This document shows positions 14,701 through 28,624 of a DNA stretch of 64,000 nt, piece by piece; the first letter of the stretch is position 1; each line of letters begins with the position of its first letter. Location of the stretch: assembly GCA_023159155.1 (NCBI GenBank), contig JAJNNX010000001.1:2170001-2234000 (forward strand). The letters run 5' to 3'. This stretch comes from Ustulina deusta. Taxonomy: Eukaryota; Ascomycota; Sordariomycetes; Xylariales; Xylariaceae. A model generated the notes under the pieces. It searched no databases. It saw only the letters and a program-made list of their open reading frames with translations, and was not told where the DNA came from. The position numbers and the translations under genes are program-made.

Positions 14701-17700
14701 GCACTAAGTGCTTATAATCCTTGCTTGGTTCTGAAATTTTTTGGATAAAAAGTTTGTATTTAGGTTATATATAATATAGTTAGGAAGTTTTTAATATATA
14801 TTAATTTAGCACTTATATAGTGCTTCCTAAATGTTTTATATAAATATTAATTTAAAAAAGGTTACTGCTTAAAAAAATATAGTAGTATTAATAATATAAA
14901 AAACTTGTTTGTTGTTTATTTGTATAATATTAATTATAATTTTGTAATTAAAATTATAATTATTTTTAATTAAGAACTTAAATTATTAAAGTGCTAAGTT
15001 ATATAATTAATAGTAGTAATAGAATTTTTAGATTTTTTCTAAAATTAAATAGTTAATATTATATTTTATATAATTAAACATTATATATAGTTTTTTTATA
15101 TAAAAATATTTAAATTAACAATATAATTATTATAATTCTGTTTTAGTAAAATATAGTCTAGCTTTATAAAAGCTTATATTAAAAAATAGGTATCTTTATT
15201 TATATATAATAAAAATAGTTTTTTTATCTTTTTATATAATAATATTTTTTATATTATTAAAATAAACTTATAAATAGTTAGTATTTTTTAATAAAAATAA
15301 GAATAGTATTAGGCTATTTAAAATATAATATATTGTTATACTAAAAAAATTATCTATTTATATAGTGCTTATAGCAATAATTATATTACTACTGCTAAAC
15401 CTAATATTTATACTGTTTAAAGTCCAGTTTATTTTTATATAAAAATAAAATCTAAAATAAGTTTTTAATTATATTTTTTTTACTATTAAATAATTTAAAA
15501 CGTTTATATTCTAGAGTTTGCTTTAGTACTCCGTATAATATTAGTTGCTAAAAATAAACTAGTCGGACAATATATCTATTTTATAGTTCTAAATATTTTT
15601 TCTAGTTATATAATAAATAAAAATATTATTTATTAAAAATTAAGTAAATTAACTATTAAATTTTTTATTAAGTTTTTTATTGCTTTTATTTAATTTTAAA
15701 TATTTTTTATATTTTATAAAATATACTAAAAACTTTTTAAATATAAGTTCTGTTTTATTAATTATTTTATATAAATTAAAATATTAATTTTTTATATAAG
15801 CTTGTTTTTAAAAAATATATTTAGTTAACTAATAACTTTTTTTATAATATATAAAATATTTTTTATTTATATAATAGTTCTAGCTTTTTTAATTTTTTTA
15901 GTAGTCCTACTATATATTTAGTTTGCTTAATAATCTAAAAAATTTATATTATTAGCTTTTTATATAATAGTTTTGGTTATATTTCTTATTAGTAAAGTAA
16001 ATATTGTTATTTTTTTATATAAAGTTTTTTAATATATTGTTTAATACTATTTAAATATATATTTAAAAGTCTAAAAAAAAACTTTTATTTGTTAGTTTTT
16101 AGAATATAAGAGCTATAGCTAATTTTAGGACTTTTTAGTATACTTATATAATTATTATACTTAGCTAGATTTTTTTTTAATAACTTATATTAAATATTTA
16201 TTATATTTTTAAAAGCTTATTAATTATAAGATTTAATATTTTATATAATATTAAATTTAGGTATTTTTTTTTTATTTATATAAATATAATTATAGTCTAG
16301 TTGGCTTAGTATTAACTATAGTTTATATTAATATTAAAATAAATATTTATTATATAATAAATTTTATGCTAAGTTTTTTTAAGTCTAATTTAATATATAA
16401 AATAATTTTTTATATAATTTTTAAAAATTATTAAAAATACTATATAATATTAGTTTTTTATAATTTTAAGTTATTAATATATATTTATAAACAGGCATGC
16501 TTTATTATATAAAAGGTTATATAGTTTGCTTATATAATTTTTTTTTTTTTTTATATTTTTTAAAAGATTGTATATTTTTTAAAAAAAATTATTTTATTTT
16601 ATATAATCTTTATAAAAAATAGGTCTAAAAATAAATTGTTTGTTATAAGGTTTAATATTATATAAAAATATATTTATTATAATAAAATTTAAAAAAAATT
16701 ATAAATAATAAAATATTTATATATAAATTAAAAGTTTAATTTATAACTTATTTTTATTATATATTTATATATATATTTAGAAATATTTTAAAACTTAATA
16801 ATAAATCATATAAATAAATAAAGGATTTAATCTTTAAAAGTTTAAAATTATATATTTTTTAGAAGTTTAAGCTATATAAGTTCTAGTTATTTAATTTTTA
16901 GTTCTGCTTTTATTTATATAATAAATATAAAAGCTAAAATATATTAAAGTATAAAAATAAGCTAAAAAGTAAGCTAAAATTATTAACTTAATATAAAAAA
17001 AATTAAAAATTGTTATATAATAGAAATAAAAATAGGTTAAATAATTAATAGCTTTAAAAAATCTTTAATAAATTTAAATTTTTTTTATATAATTTAAGTA
17101 AAGTTTTTTATATATATATTTAAGTTGCTTTATAACTATATTTTTTTATATATAATAGCTTTAGAAAGTTTTATATAAATATTTATATAAAATTATATAA
17201 AATATTTAAATTTTTATTTTATAAAATCTTTTTTATATATTTTTTAAAATATTTATTTATTATTAATTATATAGTAATATTTTTTAATTTAAAAAACTAT
17301 ATATATATTAAAAATTATTTTTAAGATTATATTTAGATTAATTAGTTAGCTTTAATATTAAAAATTAAATATATTTTTTATAGTTTTAAAATTAATATAA
17401 AGTTTTAAAGCAAATTTATTATATATAAATTAAAAATATATTTTAGTAGTTTTTATAATCTTATATAATAAATATAATACTATAATAAAAAATTAAAAAA
17501 AAAATACTATCTAGCTATTATATAATAATATAATTAAAAATAATATAATTATATATTATTTTTGTTTTTTTTATATAATACTTTTAATATTTTTTATAAA
17601 AAATTAATATTTATATATTAAAAATTAGATTTTTTTTATTTTTTTTATAATAAATAAATATATTTAATAATTTATAATATAAAATATTTATTTTATTTTA

Positions 17701-17870
17701 TATAGTATTACTATTGCTATTTTATAAAAAAGTAATAATTATATAGTAAAGATTTTAAAATATAATATAAAGACCTATTTAAATAAGTTTAATTTTGTTT
17801 TTATTTTTGCTAATCTATAGTATATTTTTATAATTTTTTTTAAAATACTTTTATAACTACTAATTAATAT

Positions 17871-18148
17871 TAAATAAGCTATATATAATATATTATATAT
17901 AAAATAAATAATATATATAAATAGAATATAATATATTATATTATATTATTTATAAAAAAAAAAAAAAAAAAAAATATTTATATAAAGCATAAATCTTTTA
18001 TATTTATGTAAGAGCTTACGCTATTATACGAGCTAACATAACAAAAAGGAAATAAGGTCCTTTTTGTCCGGCCGAAGTCCGGCTAGCATCTATACAATAG
18101 CCGAGCGTGAACTCGCACTCCGTACGAGTTGTACGATAAGGTTATAAC
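17871..18148. repeat. 3' LTR of element C, less mutated
   Basis: The last 140 bp keep many CG and CA dinucleotides (for example GTCCGGCCGAAGTCCGGC) that are TA/TG/CA in the left LTR. This copy therefore preserves the closest view of the unmutated element. Confidence 0.8.
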
Positions 18149-21100
18149 CAATGCTAGTTATTCTAATAGTTAATATTAAAAAATAATATTAAAGTTTAAT
18201 AAAAAGTTGGCCTAGTATATTTATTATATTAATAAAATCTATTTATTTAAAAAATATAATAAAACTTAATAATTAGTTATTATAAAAAATTTAGTTCTAA
18301 AGAGCTCTAAGCAATAATGTTTTAAAGTTTATATTACTACTAAAAGTTTATAATTTTAAATTAAATAAGCTTGCTTAATTAATATTATTATTTTAAAAAA
18401 ATATTTTATAAGTTTTTAGGTTATATTTTTTTATTACTACTAGATATTTTTTTTTATTATATTATATAAAATATTTGTTTTTATTTATATTAGTTAGCCG
18501 GGCTTAAAAAAAACTAAAATAAGTATTTTATATATTAATAGTTTTATATATTTGAAAGTTTATTTTTATTCTAGTCCTATTATAAATAGTTTATTTTTTT
18601 TTAATAGTTAATTTAAAAAAATAATAATTTTACTAACGTAATAAATAAATATATAAATATAATTATAAAGCTTAAAAAATAACTAAATTAATTTAATATT
18701 TTTAAAATTATTAAAGTTTTAATTTAAAATTATTTAGATTTTAATAAAATTAATTCTAATTTTTATTTTAGTTTTTATAATTATTTTTAAATAATTAATA
18801 ATAAATATATTAAAATAAAACTTTTGAATATTTTTTTAATATTTAGCTTAATATAAATAATAAATTATTTTTTTATAATAAGTTTAATACTATTTTTCAG
18901 TTTTAAAATAAATTAAAATATTATTTATATAAATATTTATAAACTTGTTTAAAATTTTTTAAATTTATATATTAATAAAAACTTATTACAAAATAAGTTT
19001 TATTTTTAAACTAAATAATAAAACTTTTTATTAAAATATTTTTTTATAAGTTTAAAAAAAAAAAAAATAATATAATTTTATAATTAATAATAATTAGTAA
19101 AAAGTTTTAATAATATTTAGTTTTATAAATTAAATAATATTATAATAATTAAATATAATACTACTAATATTTAAAACTAGTATAATTTAATTTTTTAAAT
19201 ATATATTTTTTTATTAATAATTAATTATAAACTTATATTTAATTAATTTAAGTTTAAGTATAAATAAAACAAAAATAATATTTAAGTTTATATTTTATTT
19301 AATAAAGTTTATAATTAGTAGTTTATTTATAAATTTTTTTTAAATAAAATAAATTATATAAATATTTAATATTAATAAAACTTAGAAATATATTTTTTGC
19401 TATTAAGTTCTAGTACTATATTAAATCTTAGTTATAATAATAGCAAAATTTTAGATTTTTTTTTAAAAAAAAAGCCCTTTAAATATAATAACTAAAAAAA
19501 CAAAAAGCTTTATATTAACTTTATATATTTAAAGTTTTTTTTTTTAAAAATAAAATTAGTTTATTATTAAAAGTTTTTTATAGTACTATTTAGTTAATTT
19601 AAATTTATTTTTTTTATAAAATATTAATTACTTTTAATTTTTTTTTAAATAGTTTAGTATAATTATTTTTAATTATTATAAATTTAATTATAATAAGTTT
19701 TTTTAAAGTTTTTTTAGCTAGTTATTTTTATTTATTTTAATAAAAATAATTTTAAAAGTTTTATATAATTTTTTTATAGTAGCTTGGTTTTTTTTTTTTT
19801 TAAAGTTATTATATAAACTTTTTTTGTTTTAAGTTTAGAAGTTCTAAGTTTATTTTTTATTTTTTTAGTTTTAGTTGTTTTTAAAATAATTGTTTTATTT
19901 TTAAAAAGTTGTTTTAATATTTAATAATATTTTTTTAACGTTTAATTATATTAATTAGTATTTTTTAATATTTTTAGGTTTATATTTTATTGTTTATAAT
20001 TAAAAAGTTGAATTATAATTATTAATAAAAATTAAACTAATAAAAATAAATTATTTAATTAGATTAATTATTATTTTTAAGTTTTTATTAAAATATTTTG
20101 TTTTATTAACTATTTAATACTAATAATAATATTATAACTAAAATTAATAATTTAAAATATTTAGTTTTTAAATTATTAATTATTAATTTTTATAATATAT
20201 ATTAAATATTTATAAATTTTCCTAATTATTTTACTTTAGTAATTATAAAGTTTTTAAAGTTTAATTAAACAAACTATTTTTATTTTTAATTATTATTTAA
20301 CTTATTATATAAACTTATAATTAATTATTAAAAAAATATAAGTTTTAATATTATATAAAATTAAAATTTTTATTTTAATATTATTAATTTATAATTAAAT
20401 AAATATTTTAAAAATAATTGATTTGTTTTAATTATATATTTTAGCTAAAATAAATAAAAAAATTAATAAAAAAACTTTTATTAGTTTTATTTATTTTTTA
20501 AATTAAATAAATTACTAGAGCTATTCTTATTATAGCTTTTTTTTTGCTAATTAAATATTTAAAATTTTAAGCTTTTAATTAAAGCAATTAATTAATATAT
20601 ATATATTTTTTTTTACTACAAATAAAGCAGGTCTTATTATTTTAATAGGCTTTTTTTTTTTTATAGTTAATGCTTATTTTAATTATTTTAAAATAAATAT
20701 TTTAGAACTTTTAAAATTAACTAAAAATTAATAAGCCGGTTTATTAAAACTTTAATTATTTAAGTTAAATTTTTGCTTAGTTAAATTAATAAATTTAATT
20801 TATTAATAGTTTTTATAAGCTTATTTAGTATTATATATTAATTTAATAACTTTATTAGTAAATAATTTATAAAAAATATTTAAATTTATAAAAACTTTAT
20901 ATAAGTTTTTTTTAAGTTTATATAAAAATAGTTCTATAATTTATATTTTTATTATAATTTAGCAAATTAATATTTTTAAGCTAAATTATTAAATATAAAA
21001 ATAAATTTATTAATATTTTTATTAGTTTTATATATATAAACTTAAAATATTTTATAAATAATAACTGCTTAATTAAAGTTATAATAAACTATTAATAAAG

Positions 21101-22078
21101 CTTAAATTATTTTAGTAATATTATTAAATAGTTTTTTAGTTAAATAAAAATATATTTTTATTAATTTTTTAGTATATTTTTTTAATTAGCTTATAATATA
21201 TTAAAATTAGCTATTTTTAGTTTAAAACATAGTAATATTTTTATTTAGCTTTTTTATTAGTTTATAAATTTAATTATTAAATAAGGTTTTCTTTTTTATA
21301 AACTTACTAGGATTAATGCTTTATATTTTAGCTTTTTTAGTATAAGTAAAGTTTAAGGCGCTAAAAAATAAACTAATAAAACAAAAAGCAAATAAAGCAA
21401 TAAAACTAAAAAATTTAAAATTAATATTTTTAAATATACTTTTTATTATTAAATTATAGTTATTTTTTAAAAGCGCTAAAATAAATATATTTAAGGATTA
21501 ACGCTTTATTTTTTTTATTTATTAAAGAAATTCTGCTAGAACTAACGCAAAGTTATAAGCCTATATAACTGCAATATTTAGTACTATATTTCTAAATATA
21601 TTATTTATTTTAGGTTGTTTTAGTTCTAGTTTAAATTTTGCTTTTTTAAGTTTTAATTTTTTAATTTTTTTAAAAAAAATTTTAAATATTAGTTTATTTA
21701 AAACGTTTATAAAAAAGTCTAATACTTAATCTTTTTTTTTTTTTTATAAAAAAATTTTTTTTTAAAATTATCCGATAATAAAAAGCTAGCTATACTTAAA
21801 AATTAAAGTTATTTTAATTGTTTAAAAACTAAAAATAAAATAAAAATATTTAAGGTTAGGTTTTTTATAAATTATTAGTTTTTAAATAATATAAAAATCA
21901 AAAGTCTTATTAAAGTTATATTAAAGTTAAATTTGTATTATAAAATATATAATCTTTTATATTAAATATATAACTAAAAAAAAAAGTTTATTTATATTTT
22001 GCTAATTATAACAAAATAAAAAATATATATTTATTAAATACTTATTAATAAATAATTAATAAGCTTAAAGTAATATTA

Positions 22079-22316
22079 TGATTAGTTAAATAAAGTTTTT
22101 ATAGCTAGTTTATTAATACTATAAACAAAGATTTTAAACTAAAAAAGAAAAAAAAAAAAAAAAAAGTTAAAGTTTATAAAGTAAGTAGATATAGATTTTG
22201 TATGTATAGCTGCAGAGTTAGGTTAGTCTATATATAGATTTTCTATTTTATTGCTATATAGGTCTGGAGTCCTTGCGGGTCTTGCCAAGACTATATAAAC
22301 TGTACTAACTATTATA
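22079..22316. repeat. Right LTR of copy B
   Basis: It begins TGATTAGTTAAATAAAG, has an interrupted A-tract near 22143-22166 and ends in TATTATA. It keeps a GC-richer stretch (GGTCTGGAGTCCTTGCGGGT) that is decayed in the other two copies. Confidence 0.75.
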
Positions 22317-22468
22317 AAAGCTAGGAATAAAAATATACTAGAAGCAGAAGAAATAAAAACTAAAAATATAATTAAAGTTAAAACGTTTTAATATTTAATA
22401 AAAATACTAAGGTTAGCTATAAATACCATGTTGTGCTATAAATAATAGCTTCAAAAGTTGGTGGGTGG
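22317..22468. other. Boundary between A+T-rich block and normal DNA
   Basis: Base composition changes over about 100 bp from RIP-like to GC-balanced, with the switch near 22440. No feature is seen. Confidence 0.7.
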
Positions 22469-24104
22469 CTATTTTGGTGGCTGGGTTGCGATGGGGTGGT
22501 TCGCAAGGGGGGGTGTTAGCTTAGCGAGGAACACGTCGGCTTCGTCTAGCAGGAGAATACAACCCCATTTATTTGCCAGTGAAAAATGCGTCTCCAGACT
22601 CCAGGGCTTTCTCGACCTCTGATGCGCTTGTCCTTTGGGTAGAACTAGTTGCCCGAATATGATCTGCGACTCCTCGTCCACTGTCGGCGTAGCCTCATTG
22701 CCGCCTTCCAGTTGAATTTATTAGTATTGCAATTGTGGGATAATAAATGAGAATGAATGAATGATACTAAGACAGAGCTGATACTCACCCCACTTCCGAC
22801 TACGCAAGACAAACCCAAATACGCGATACGTCATAATCAAGAAGTCATCATCAGACAGGGAGTTATTTTGACGTTTAATATCTTCCAGCGGACGGGGATA
22901 AATCGTGATGGAGGGTTCCCGTTGATGCTCGTTCGGCATCAAGGCAGCCATTTATTGCTGGTTCTGCTTCTGCTCCGCGTCCCTGCCCGTGTGAATATAA
23001 ATTTCGCCCCTGCAACACTAGGCGTCACAATCATCTTTGTTAAAATCAACCTCTGGCGGTCTCCGGTCAGTGTCCCGAGCGTTGGCTGCCAGCCCTGCTC
23101 CGGGGCCTGCGAGAATGCTTCCTCAGTTGACTTGACCTCGTCTGCCTTGCGCCATCGACGGTATGGTGACCAGACCACGTGAGGCACGCTTGAAATGCTG
23201 AGGATGCAGAATAATTGTCGGCGCGTCCGCTCAATAACCTCAATCCCGCGCCTGTATACGTACCAGATATCGGAGAAGGTCACAGTTTGGCAACGGTCGC
23301 CCTCGAGATACTGAAGCTTCCGGTGGATACCGTCGTCTATGAAATCTATCAGGCACTTTAGGTGCTGGTATGCCGTCGGAGATGATGTGTGCTCGTCCTG
23401 ATTGTCGTCCGCATTTACACCGCTGCCCTCCCCCTTGCTACTTTTCACCCGGCCCCATCTACTGGCAAGCTTGTGCTCGCTGTCTCTGACAGACCAGTAT
23501 CATCCCTGCCAAACCTTTCTTTGAGCTGCTCAAACTTCTAGTGAATGGACTCGTCGTGGTAGGCAAGAGTCGTATAAGGTCTGATCATTACGACGGATTC
23601 CCTAGTCATCCATTGTTCGCCTCGGATCTTCTCTAGGATCTTCAAAATGTGCTTCGAGTTAACCAAGATCCGCTCAGCTAGTGGTGTCTGCCCCAACATG
23701 GGAGAATTTGAGGTTGCAGCAGGCTTGTTCGTGCTCACTTTCGACTCAGCAGGTCGACGGGGGTTTGTCATCCCCCAGATCGTGTTGTCAGGACGCTCAA
23801 ACGAAACGACCGGTTCGACTTTGAGTACGTCGATAGTAAAGAGGCTTTCCTTGATATGCGACCTCCTCATGGGCGTAAAAGCCTTCCACTCGACGCGGTT
23901 CAGCTCTAGTATCAGCTGCTGAGGAATCGGATCCTCAACATGAGTCGGCTCAGTCAGTGTGATAGCTCCGGAGCTTGTAATAATGGCTTCAGGTTGGTCA
24001 ACGTCGTGTAGTCTCCAGCTTAGCTCCTCTTGTTCTGCTTGCAACTCATCTAACTCGGATTGTAACCGCTTTCCACCACTGTTATGGTACCCAGAGCGAT
24101 ACAC
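22469..24104 (-). pseudogene. Broken AAA+ ATPase gene with DUF7025-like region
   Basis: Three pieces on the minus strand follow the order of a family of large fungal AAA+ ATPases of unknown substrate. 24104-23538 is the N-terminal part with a glutamate-rich helix. 23448-22939 resembles DUF7025 (HLKCLIDFIDDGI, YLEGDRCQTVTFSDIWYVYR). 22951-22721 holds LSDDDFLIMTYRVFGFVLRSRK followed by a GTGAGT intron donor. After that intron comes an FGQLVLPK block joined directly to the helix before Walker B and then CILLLDEADVFL. The Walker A segment expected between them is missing. Other breaks are a TAG (minus strand, about 23538-23540) where CAG is plausible (a C-to-T change), a frameshift near 23450, no ATG at the left end, and loss of everything after Walker B where the A+T-rich block starts. 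Family assignment is by motif memory; the loss of function is clear. Confidence 0.75.
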
Positions 24105-24192
24105 AGGATACCCGCCACTTTGGTATCCATACCATCACATCCCCCCGCAGCAATAACAACTCCCCGAACCAATCATCGCCGCGAGTGCCCTT

Positions 24193-24587
24193 TTGAGCAC
24201 GCTCGGGCCACTCGGCACATCCGGACTTGATTGGGCGGGGACCAAGGACATCCTATCCTCGGAAGATTCCGTCAACCCCGAGCACAGGAGTTGTGTATAC
24301 CAGATCGCCAAGACGGGCGGAAGACGATCACTTGTGTTATTGATGGTGTGGGAGAATACGAAAACGAGAGGGACAGCGACGGTTTGTGGACAGTGCTAGA
24401 CTGCTTGTTAGGCCTGGTGAGAGGTGAGGATGTGCCGCCGGCTGCGAAAGTCCTGGTTACGTGCCACACTGGGACTGTGGATATTCACAATGTCTTCAAG
24501 AACGATACAGCGAGTTTCCTGTCGCTGGAAGGCTATTCTTCGATAGGGGCGGAGGGGGATATAGTGGATCTAGATAGTGTGTTTTAA
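24193..24587 (+). pseudogene. Possible P-loop/STAND-like gene fragment
   Basis: One frame (about 24310-24587) reads as a compact alpha/beta fold fragment with TITCVIDGVGEYENERD, then LLGLVRGEDVPPAAKVLVTC, ending in DLDSVF and a stop. A hydrophobic strand ending in D-G followed by KVLVT resembles the Walker B and sensor strands of fungal NACHT/STAND-type or other P-loop proteins. The preceding 120 bases are open in a different frame, which suggests a frameshift, and no Walker A or start is seen. The family call is weak; this may be any decayed P-loop protein. Confidence 0.4.
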
Positions 24588-25009
24588 TAGCTGCGTTGAT
24601 ATGCCCCCCTTCAATCTTCACCGTTGAGTTGATATAGCCGGAGGTGTAAGTTCTTGATGAGTGTCACTATGTGCCATCGTGTCACGAAACAGAACTGCAG
24701 CACTATACCGTAAACGCTACCAAAAGTAGTATGGAGTCAGGTCGGGCACTTGACCATCTGCAGCTATTGTATACGTCCTGTGACACATCATCACAACCCG
24801 GCTACTAAAGGGAGGAAAACGGGATTTGAGCATAAAGACACACAGAATGAAAGAGGATAGGAGGTATGTAGCTAGGTGAGTGCGTTTACTATGCTTTTCC
24901 ATCCACGTACCATTTCTCCGTGGGAAGCCTAGGAGGACAGCGGTAATAAACGCTATGAAGAAATCATTTCTAGGAATATCGATATAGATAAGACTCTGCA
25001 GCCGAGACC
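24588..25009. other. Unassigned DNA at the block edge
   Basis: I see no gene. Minus-strand frames here are short and do not continue the MFS relic convincingly. Confidence 0.6.
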
Positions 25010-25294
25010 CTATATGGCGTGATCGGTGAGCAGCATGGGACGCCGCGGCCAATCGCAAATAGTGTGACAAACAACGAGTCTCAGGACACGTCGCCCGAGG
25101 ATATTGCTCAACTCGCCGAATACCAGCTGGATGAAGATGCTTGCGATGACATATAAAAATCGGCGATCCAGACATCCTGACTCGCGGCGTTTAGTTCTCG
25201 GGTGATAGCCGGTAGAGCGGTGAAGGCGATGGCGTTCTCGACCGAGGCGGCAAATGTAATTCACGCCCGAGGGACGTAGATGGGCTAGAAACAC
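25010..25294 (-). pseudogene. N-terminal fragment of an MFS transporter gene
   Basis: One minus-strand frame reads NAIAFTALPAITRELNAASQ followed by DVWIADFY, and the next part in a different frame reads QLVFGELSNILGRRVLRLVV. Together these are the first transmembrane segment, the loop and the motif-A region (G-x-LSN-x-x-GRR) of drug:H+ antiporter-type major facilitator proteins. A frameshift separates the two parts, stops follow within about 30 codons, and the remaining ten or more membrane segments are absent. No start codon was identified. Confidence 0.65.
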
Positions 25295-26902
25295 CAGCCT
25301 GGCCTGATGTCTGGGAGAGCAGTCGGAGTAGCCGTGCCGGCACTTTCATCGCGGTTGCTGCTATAGCAGAACAGCAGCGAGGCTAGAAAGATTCTAGCCG
25401 CCAGTATCGTATGCAACGCATCCCATATATTCCAAGTATCCCTCTTAGCGTAACCATTAGGTGACCAAATAGCTATGCTGTCTCATAAACAAGGCTACCC
25501 AGCCACAGATGACAGTTCACCCCGGAGACAGCGTCCAAGGCATGAGGCTCTGGTGGAAGAACTCAACTGACTTGTGGGAGATTCGGTGTTTCGACGTTAT
25601 TCTGCCACTATCAGCAACATACAAGATGGATATTCAAATGATATCCCTCGACATAGTTGGATTTTTATCAACAAAGGATGCACTGTAGTGTAACATTGTG
25701 ACAGAGGCCTTGACGGATTCTCACCATGCCAAGCCGCAGGTAGCATCGGCATTCATGCTCTCTCCCGGGACATCCGGCAATCTCAGCGGCGGGAATCCGC
25801 ATGTATTCAGTCCATGCTAGTGTAGTGTAGTGTAATGCAGGTGGTCGGTAATGAAAAGACCCCTGGTTTTATCCCCGTTTGGAAAACTTCCTAAAATGCC
25901 GGTACTGTTTCTCTCCTTTAAAACATCAGTCTCCTACCTACCTATCCAGGACGAATGGGAACCTTGACGCAGAGCCCATAGTCAGCAATGCAGTCCGCGA
26001 ACCAGTCGAGGGAGTCCTTTTTACTCACCCTAATAACCCTTGAGCTAGTGTTATCCAGAGGAAGACATATCACCTATGATTTACCTAGCTCACTTAGACA
26101 AGATCTGCGCCATGTCCGGCACTGAGGCGACTACTCGTTCTATGGCGTGCACGCATGCTCGATAGGTTGATGTCCAAGGATGAATTGTGTGCAATCGAAG
26201 TGAAGAAGTACCTAAGGTGTATCCATCTCAGCTCCAAGGGCTGCGCATGCCCACTCCACCATCCCAAAGAGGGAAAGCGGGGTTTACCAAGGGCTGAACA
26301 CTTGGGTGGTGGCACTACGACAGGTGGGTGCAGGTACTGTACAGCGCCTACCTAAGTGTGGGTAGACCAGTGCAGTAGCCAGTGGCACCTGCCTACCGGG
26401 TAGGGAAAGGCTTCCAAATCTGGGCCTGCCCACTTTTCGCCTCGCAATCCCTCCAGTTTGCCTGGTACAACAAGGACCTCTTGAGTCCTACACTACACTG
26501 TCGAGGTACCACACCACAATACACAACATCCTGTACAGACATTGCATTCTGCTTTATTTGTTGCTCCCAGCATTTGTCATTTGTTGCGTTTCTATCATTG
26601 GCCGCCTTCTTTCCTTCTATAATTTCCCTTCTCTTTTCTGCCCCTCTCTCGGCCACAGCACGCATCGAGGCGCACCACTCTCTTTTCGACAACAGGCGGC
26701 TTGTCTTTCCTCAGCATCCCTCCCCGCGCCGCACCCAAGAACCCGCCCATTCGCCCACTCGCCCACTCGGCCCTCCTTTGTTACGTGATATAGAATGATA
26801 TAGCCTCCTTATCTCTTGTGATTCCAGCGGTATAGGTAGGTATACGTTTAGGAATCCCTCACGCCGAGCTTCGCAACACCCCAAACTCTGTGTAGCGTAG
26901 TC
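25295..26902. other. Intergenic region upstream of DOT1
   Basis: No gene is supported. Base composition is normal. The last 500 bp become pyrimidine-rich (CCTTCTATAATTTCCC and CCTCCCCGCG type runs near 26615-26770), typical of a fungal promoter and 5' leader for the downstream gene. Confidence 0.65.
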
Positions 26903-28393
26903 ATGGGGCTGTTTGGCCAGAAGTCAAAGCACAAGACGGCGCCGCCTGTCATGCGTGTGGAAAAGGTCCCTGTGCCTAGGAAGTCTCGGCCAAGCCTAGT
27001 ACCTAGCAAAAGCGTGCCCGCGTCTTCCACGACTAAGCTATCCCCTAACCCGCGCATATCGCGACCGAAGAGCGCATCTCCCTACCCCTCCTCCTCTGAT
27101 GAGCGGCGGATCGAGCGAAAGCGCAAGGCTGTGACCAGTACGCCCCGCGATTCGCCCGCTTTTGGCAACGACTCCGACTCAGAAGACGATGACGGTGATC
27201 CCTTCCGAAAGCGTATGCGACGGAGTGAAAGTAGGCCAATCGACGCGAACCGCAAGTTGCGCCACAAGAAGGCATTTGGCGACGATGTTAGAAAACCCAA
27301 TATTATCCATGCAGCCGATATCGCCTCAAGAGCAACAAAGTGCCCCGCGATCCCCGGTGCAAAGGATGACGAGGTAGCAATTGAAGTGCAATATCCTTCA
27401 CGCTGCGCCCGGGAGAGGTAAGTTCCTTCCCTTGGTCGGGTTTCAACTTTAGCGCTAACTTCACATTCGAGATATGAGCTCGTATGGCAAAAGGATAAGA
27501 TCGATGCTGTCAAAGACATTCTCGCAATCATTGAGAGTGTAGCCGAGACATACCTCTCCGATGCTGACTCCAAGGCCTTTATCGACCATAACATGAGTTT
27601 CAGGAGGCAGATGGAACGCGCCGTAAGCGAGAAGTACCGAGATGTCTCAGCCTTCCGAGCGGCACTTAACAGCTACAACACAAAACTTCTAGAGTTGGTA
27701 GAAAGCGGTACCATTGCCAAGACCCTCGACCGAATCCACCACCTTCCATCTAGTCTCGTCTCCTTGATCCTCACCCAGGTCTACGATCGCACGGTCGCCC
27801 CGAAAGTTGAAATGCTCACGAAGTATGATGCCGGAAGCGATAATGTTTACGGAGAGCTGTTACATCCGTTCGTTACCAAAATCCTGGTCGAGCAGACAAA
27901 AATGACATCGGATCAAGTCTTTATCGATCTCGGATCCGGAGTTGGAAACGTCGTCCTTCAGGCTGCGCTCGAGATCGGGTGTCGCAGCTACGGGTGCGAA
28001 ATAATGGAAAATGCCTGCAACCTGGCGGAGGCGCAAGAAAAAGAGTTCAGGTCTCGGTGTATGCTCTGGGGTGTCGCACCAGGAAGGGTTCATCTCGAGC
28101 GGGGCGATTTCCGAACCAACTCAAAGATCCTCGAAAAACTAAAGGAGGCAGATGTCATTCTTGTCAACAATAAGGCCTTCACATCGACCCTCAATGATGC
28201 TCTCATCAACATGTTCCTCGACCTGAAGAAGGGCTGCAAGATCATATCTCTCAAGTCTTTTGTATATGACAACAAAACAGCAATCAATGATGTTGCCACG
28301 AGTATCCTCGACTTCGAGTATTTCCGGTATCACGAGAATTGGGTGAGCTGGACCGGATCCGATGGAGAGTACTACATCTCCACTAGGAAATAA
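26903..28393 (+). CDS. dot1: DOT1 histone H3-K79 methyltransferase
   Basis: Two exons (26903-27417, 27472-28393) give 478 aa. The intron has GTAAGT, a CTAAC branch site and a CGAG acceptor. It transfers methyl groups from S-adenosylmethionine to lysine 79 of histone H3 in the nucleosome core, a mark tied to silencing and checkpoint control. Residues 1-170 are basic and disordered, with acidic patches and KRKR-like stretches, as in other fungal DOT1 proteins, and probably bind nucleosomes or DNA. The catalytic DOT1 fold occupies about 200-478: the AdoMet-binding IDLGSGVG (323-330), CEIMEN (347-352) and the VNN-x-AF motif (403-408). The last has K where VNNFAF or VNNFLF is usual. The ATG is the first in frame after a pyrimidine-rich leader, and [11 protein letters not shown] resembles relatives. 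It converges with ATG16. Confidence 0.95.
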
Positions 28394-28624
28394 GGTCGTA
28401 TTGTATAGTGGTTTTCGGCATTACCTAACGCACATGTCAGTTGTTGCTTATACATCGCAAGGAGTAGGGTGGTTCGGACGATGATACGCAGGATACCAAA
28501 GGACTGGCTAGAACCTAGAGCAAGACAACGTTTTAGACGCTTACTGTATAGATGATGTAGTTATAGATGATACCAGGCATAGCAACGATGATGGGCGTTT
28601 CCTTCCAGTTGGCTTGTGTTGCCA

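Larger units (their letters stand above)
10903..18148. mobile_element. Nested LTR retrotransposon C (about 7.25 kb)
   Basis: Direct repeats of 278 bp each (10903-11180 and 17871-18148) flank about 6.7 kb, and the pair interrupts copy B at a site that copy A keeps intact at about 2775. The left repeat starts with TG. The host word AGTTAATAT is found just before the left repeat and again at 18168 after the right one, which may be the target duplication, although it is longer than the usual 5 bp and 19 bp after the right repeat (18149-18167) are unexplained. Gag-pol coding sequence is not recognisable after RIP; the short A+T-rich open frame at 12452-12637 is low-complexity and not a gene. Confidence 0.75.
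8953..22316. mobile_element. Decayed LTR-type element, copy B, carrying nested element C
   Basis: The two ends carry the same terminal repeat in direct orientation (8953-9192 and 22079-22316), so this is best read as one LTR element of about 6.1 kb split by the 7.25-kb element C. The part from about 10760 to 10902 and from 18168 to 22316 matches copy A; 9193-10760 does not. No reading frame survives. Flanking 5-bp target duplications are not visible, so the 8953 repeat could alternatively be a solo LTR next to an incomplete copy. Confidence 0.65.
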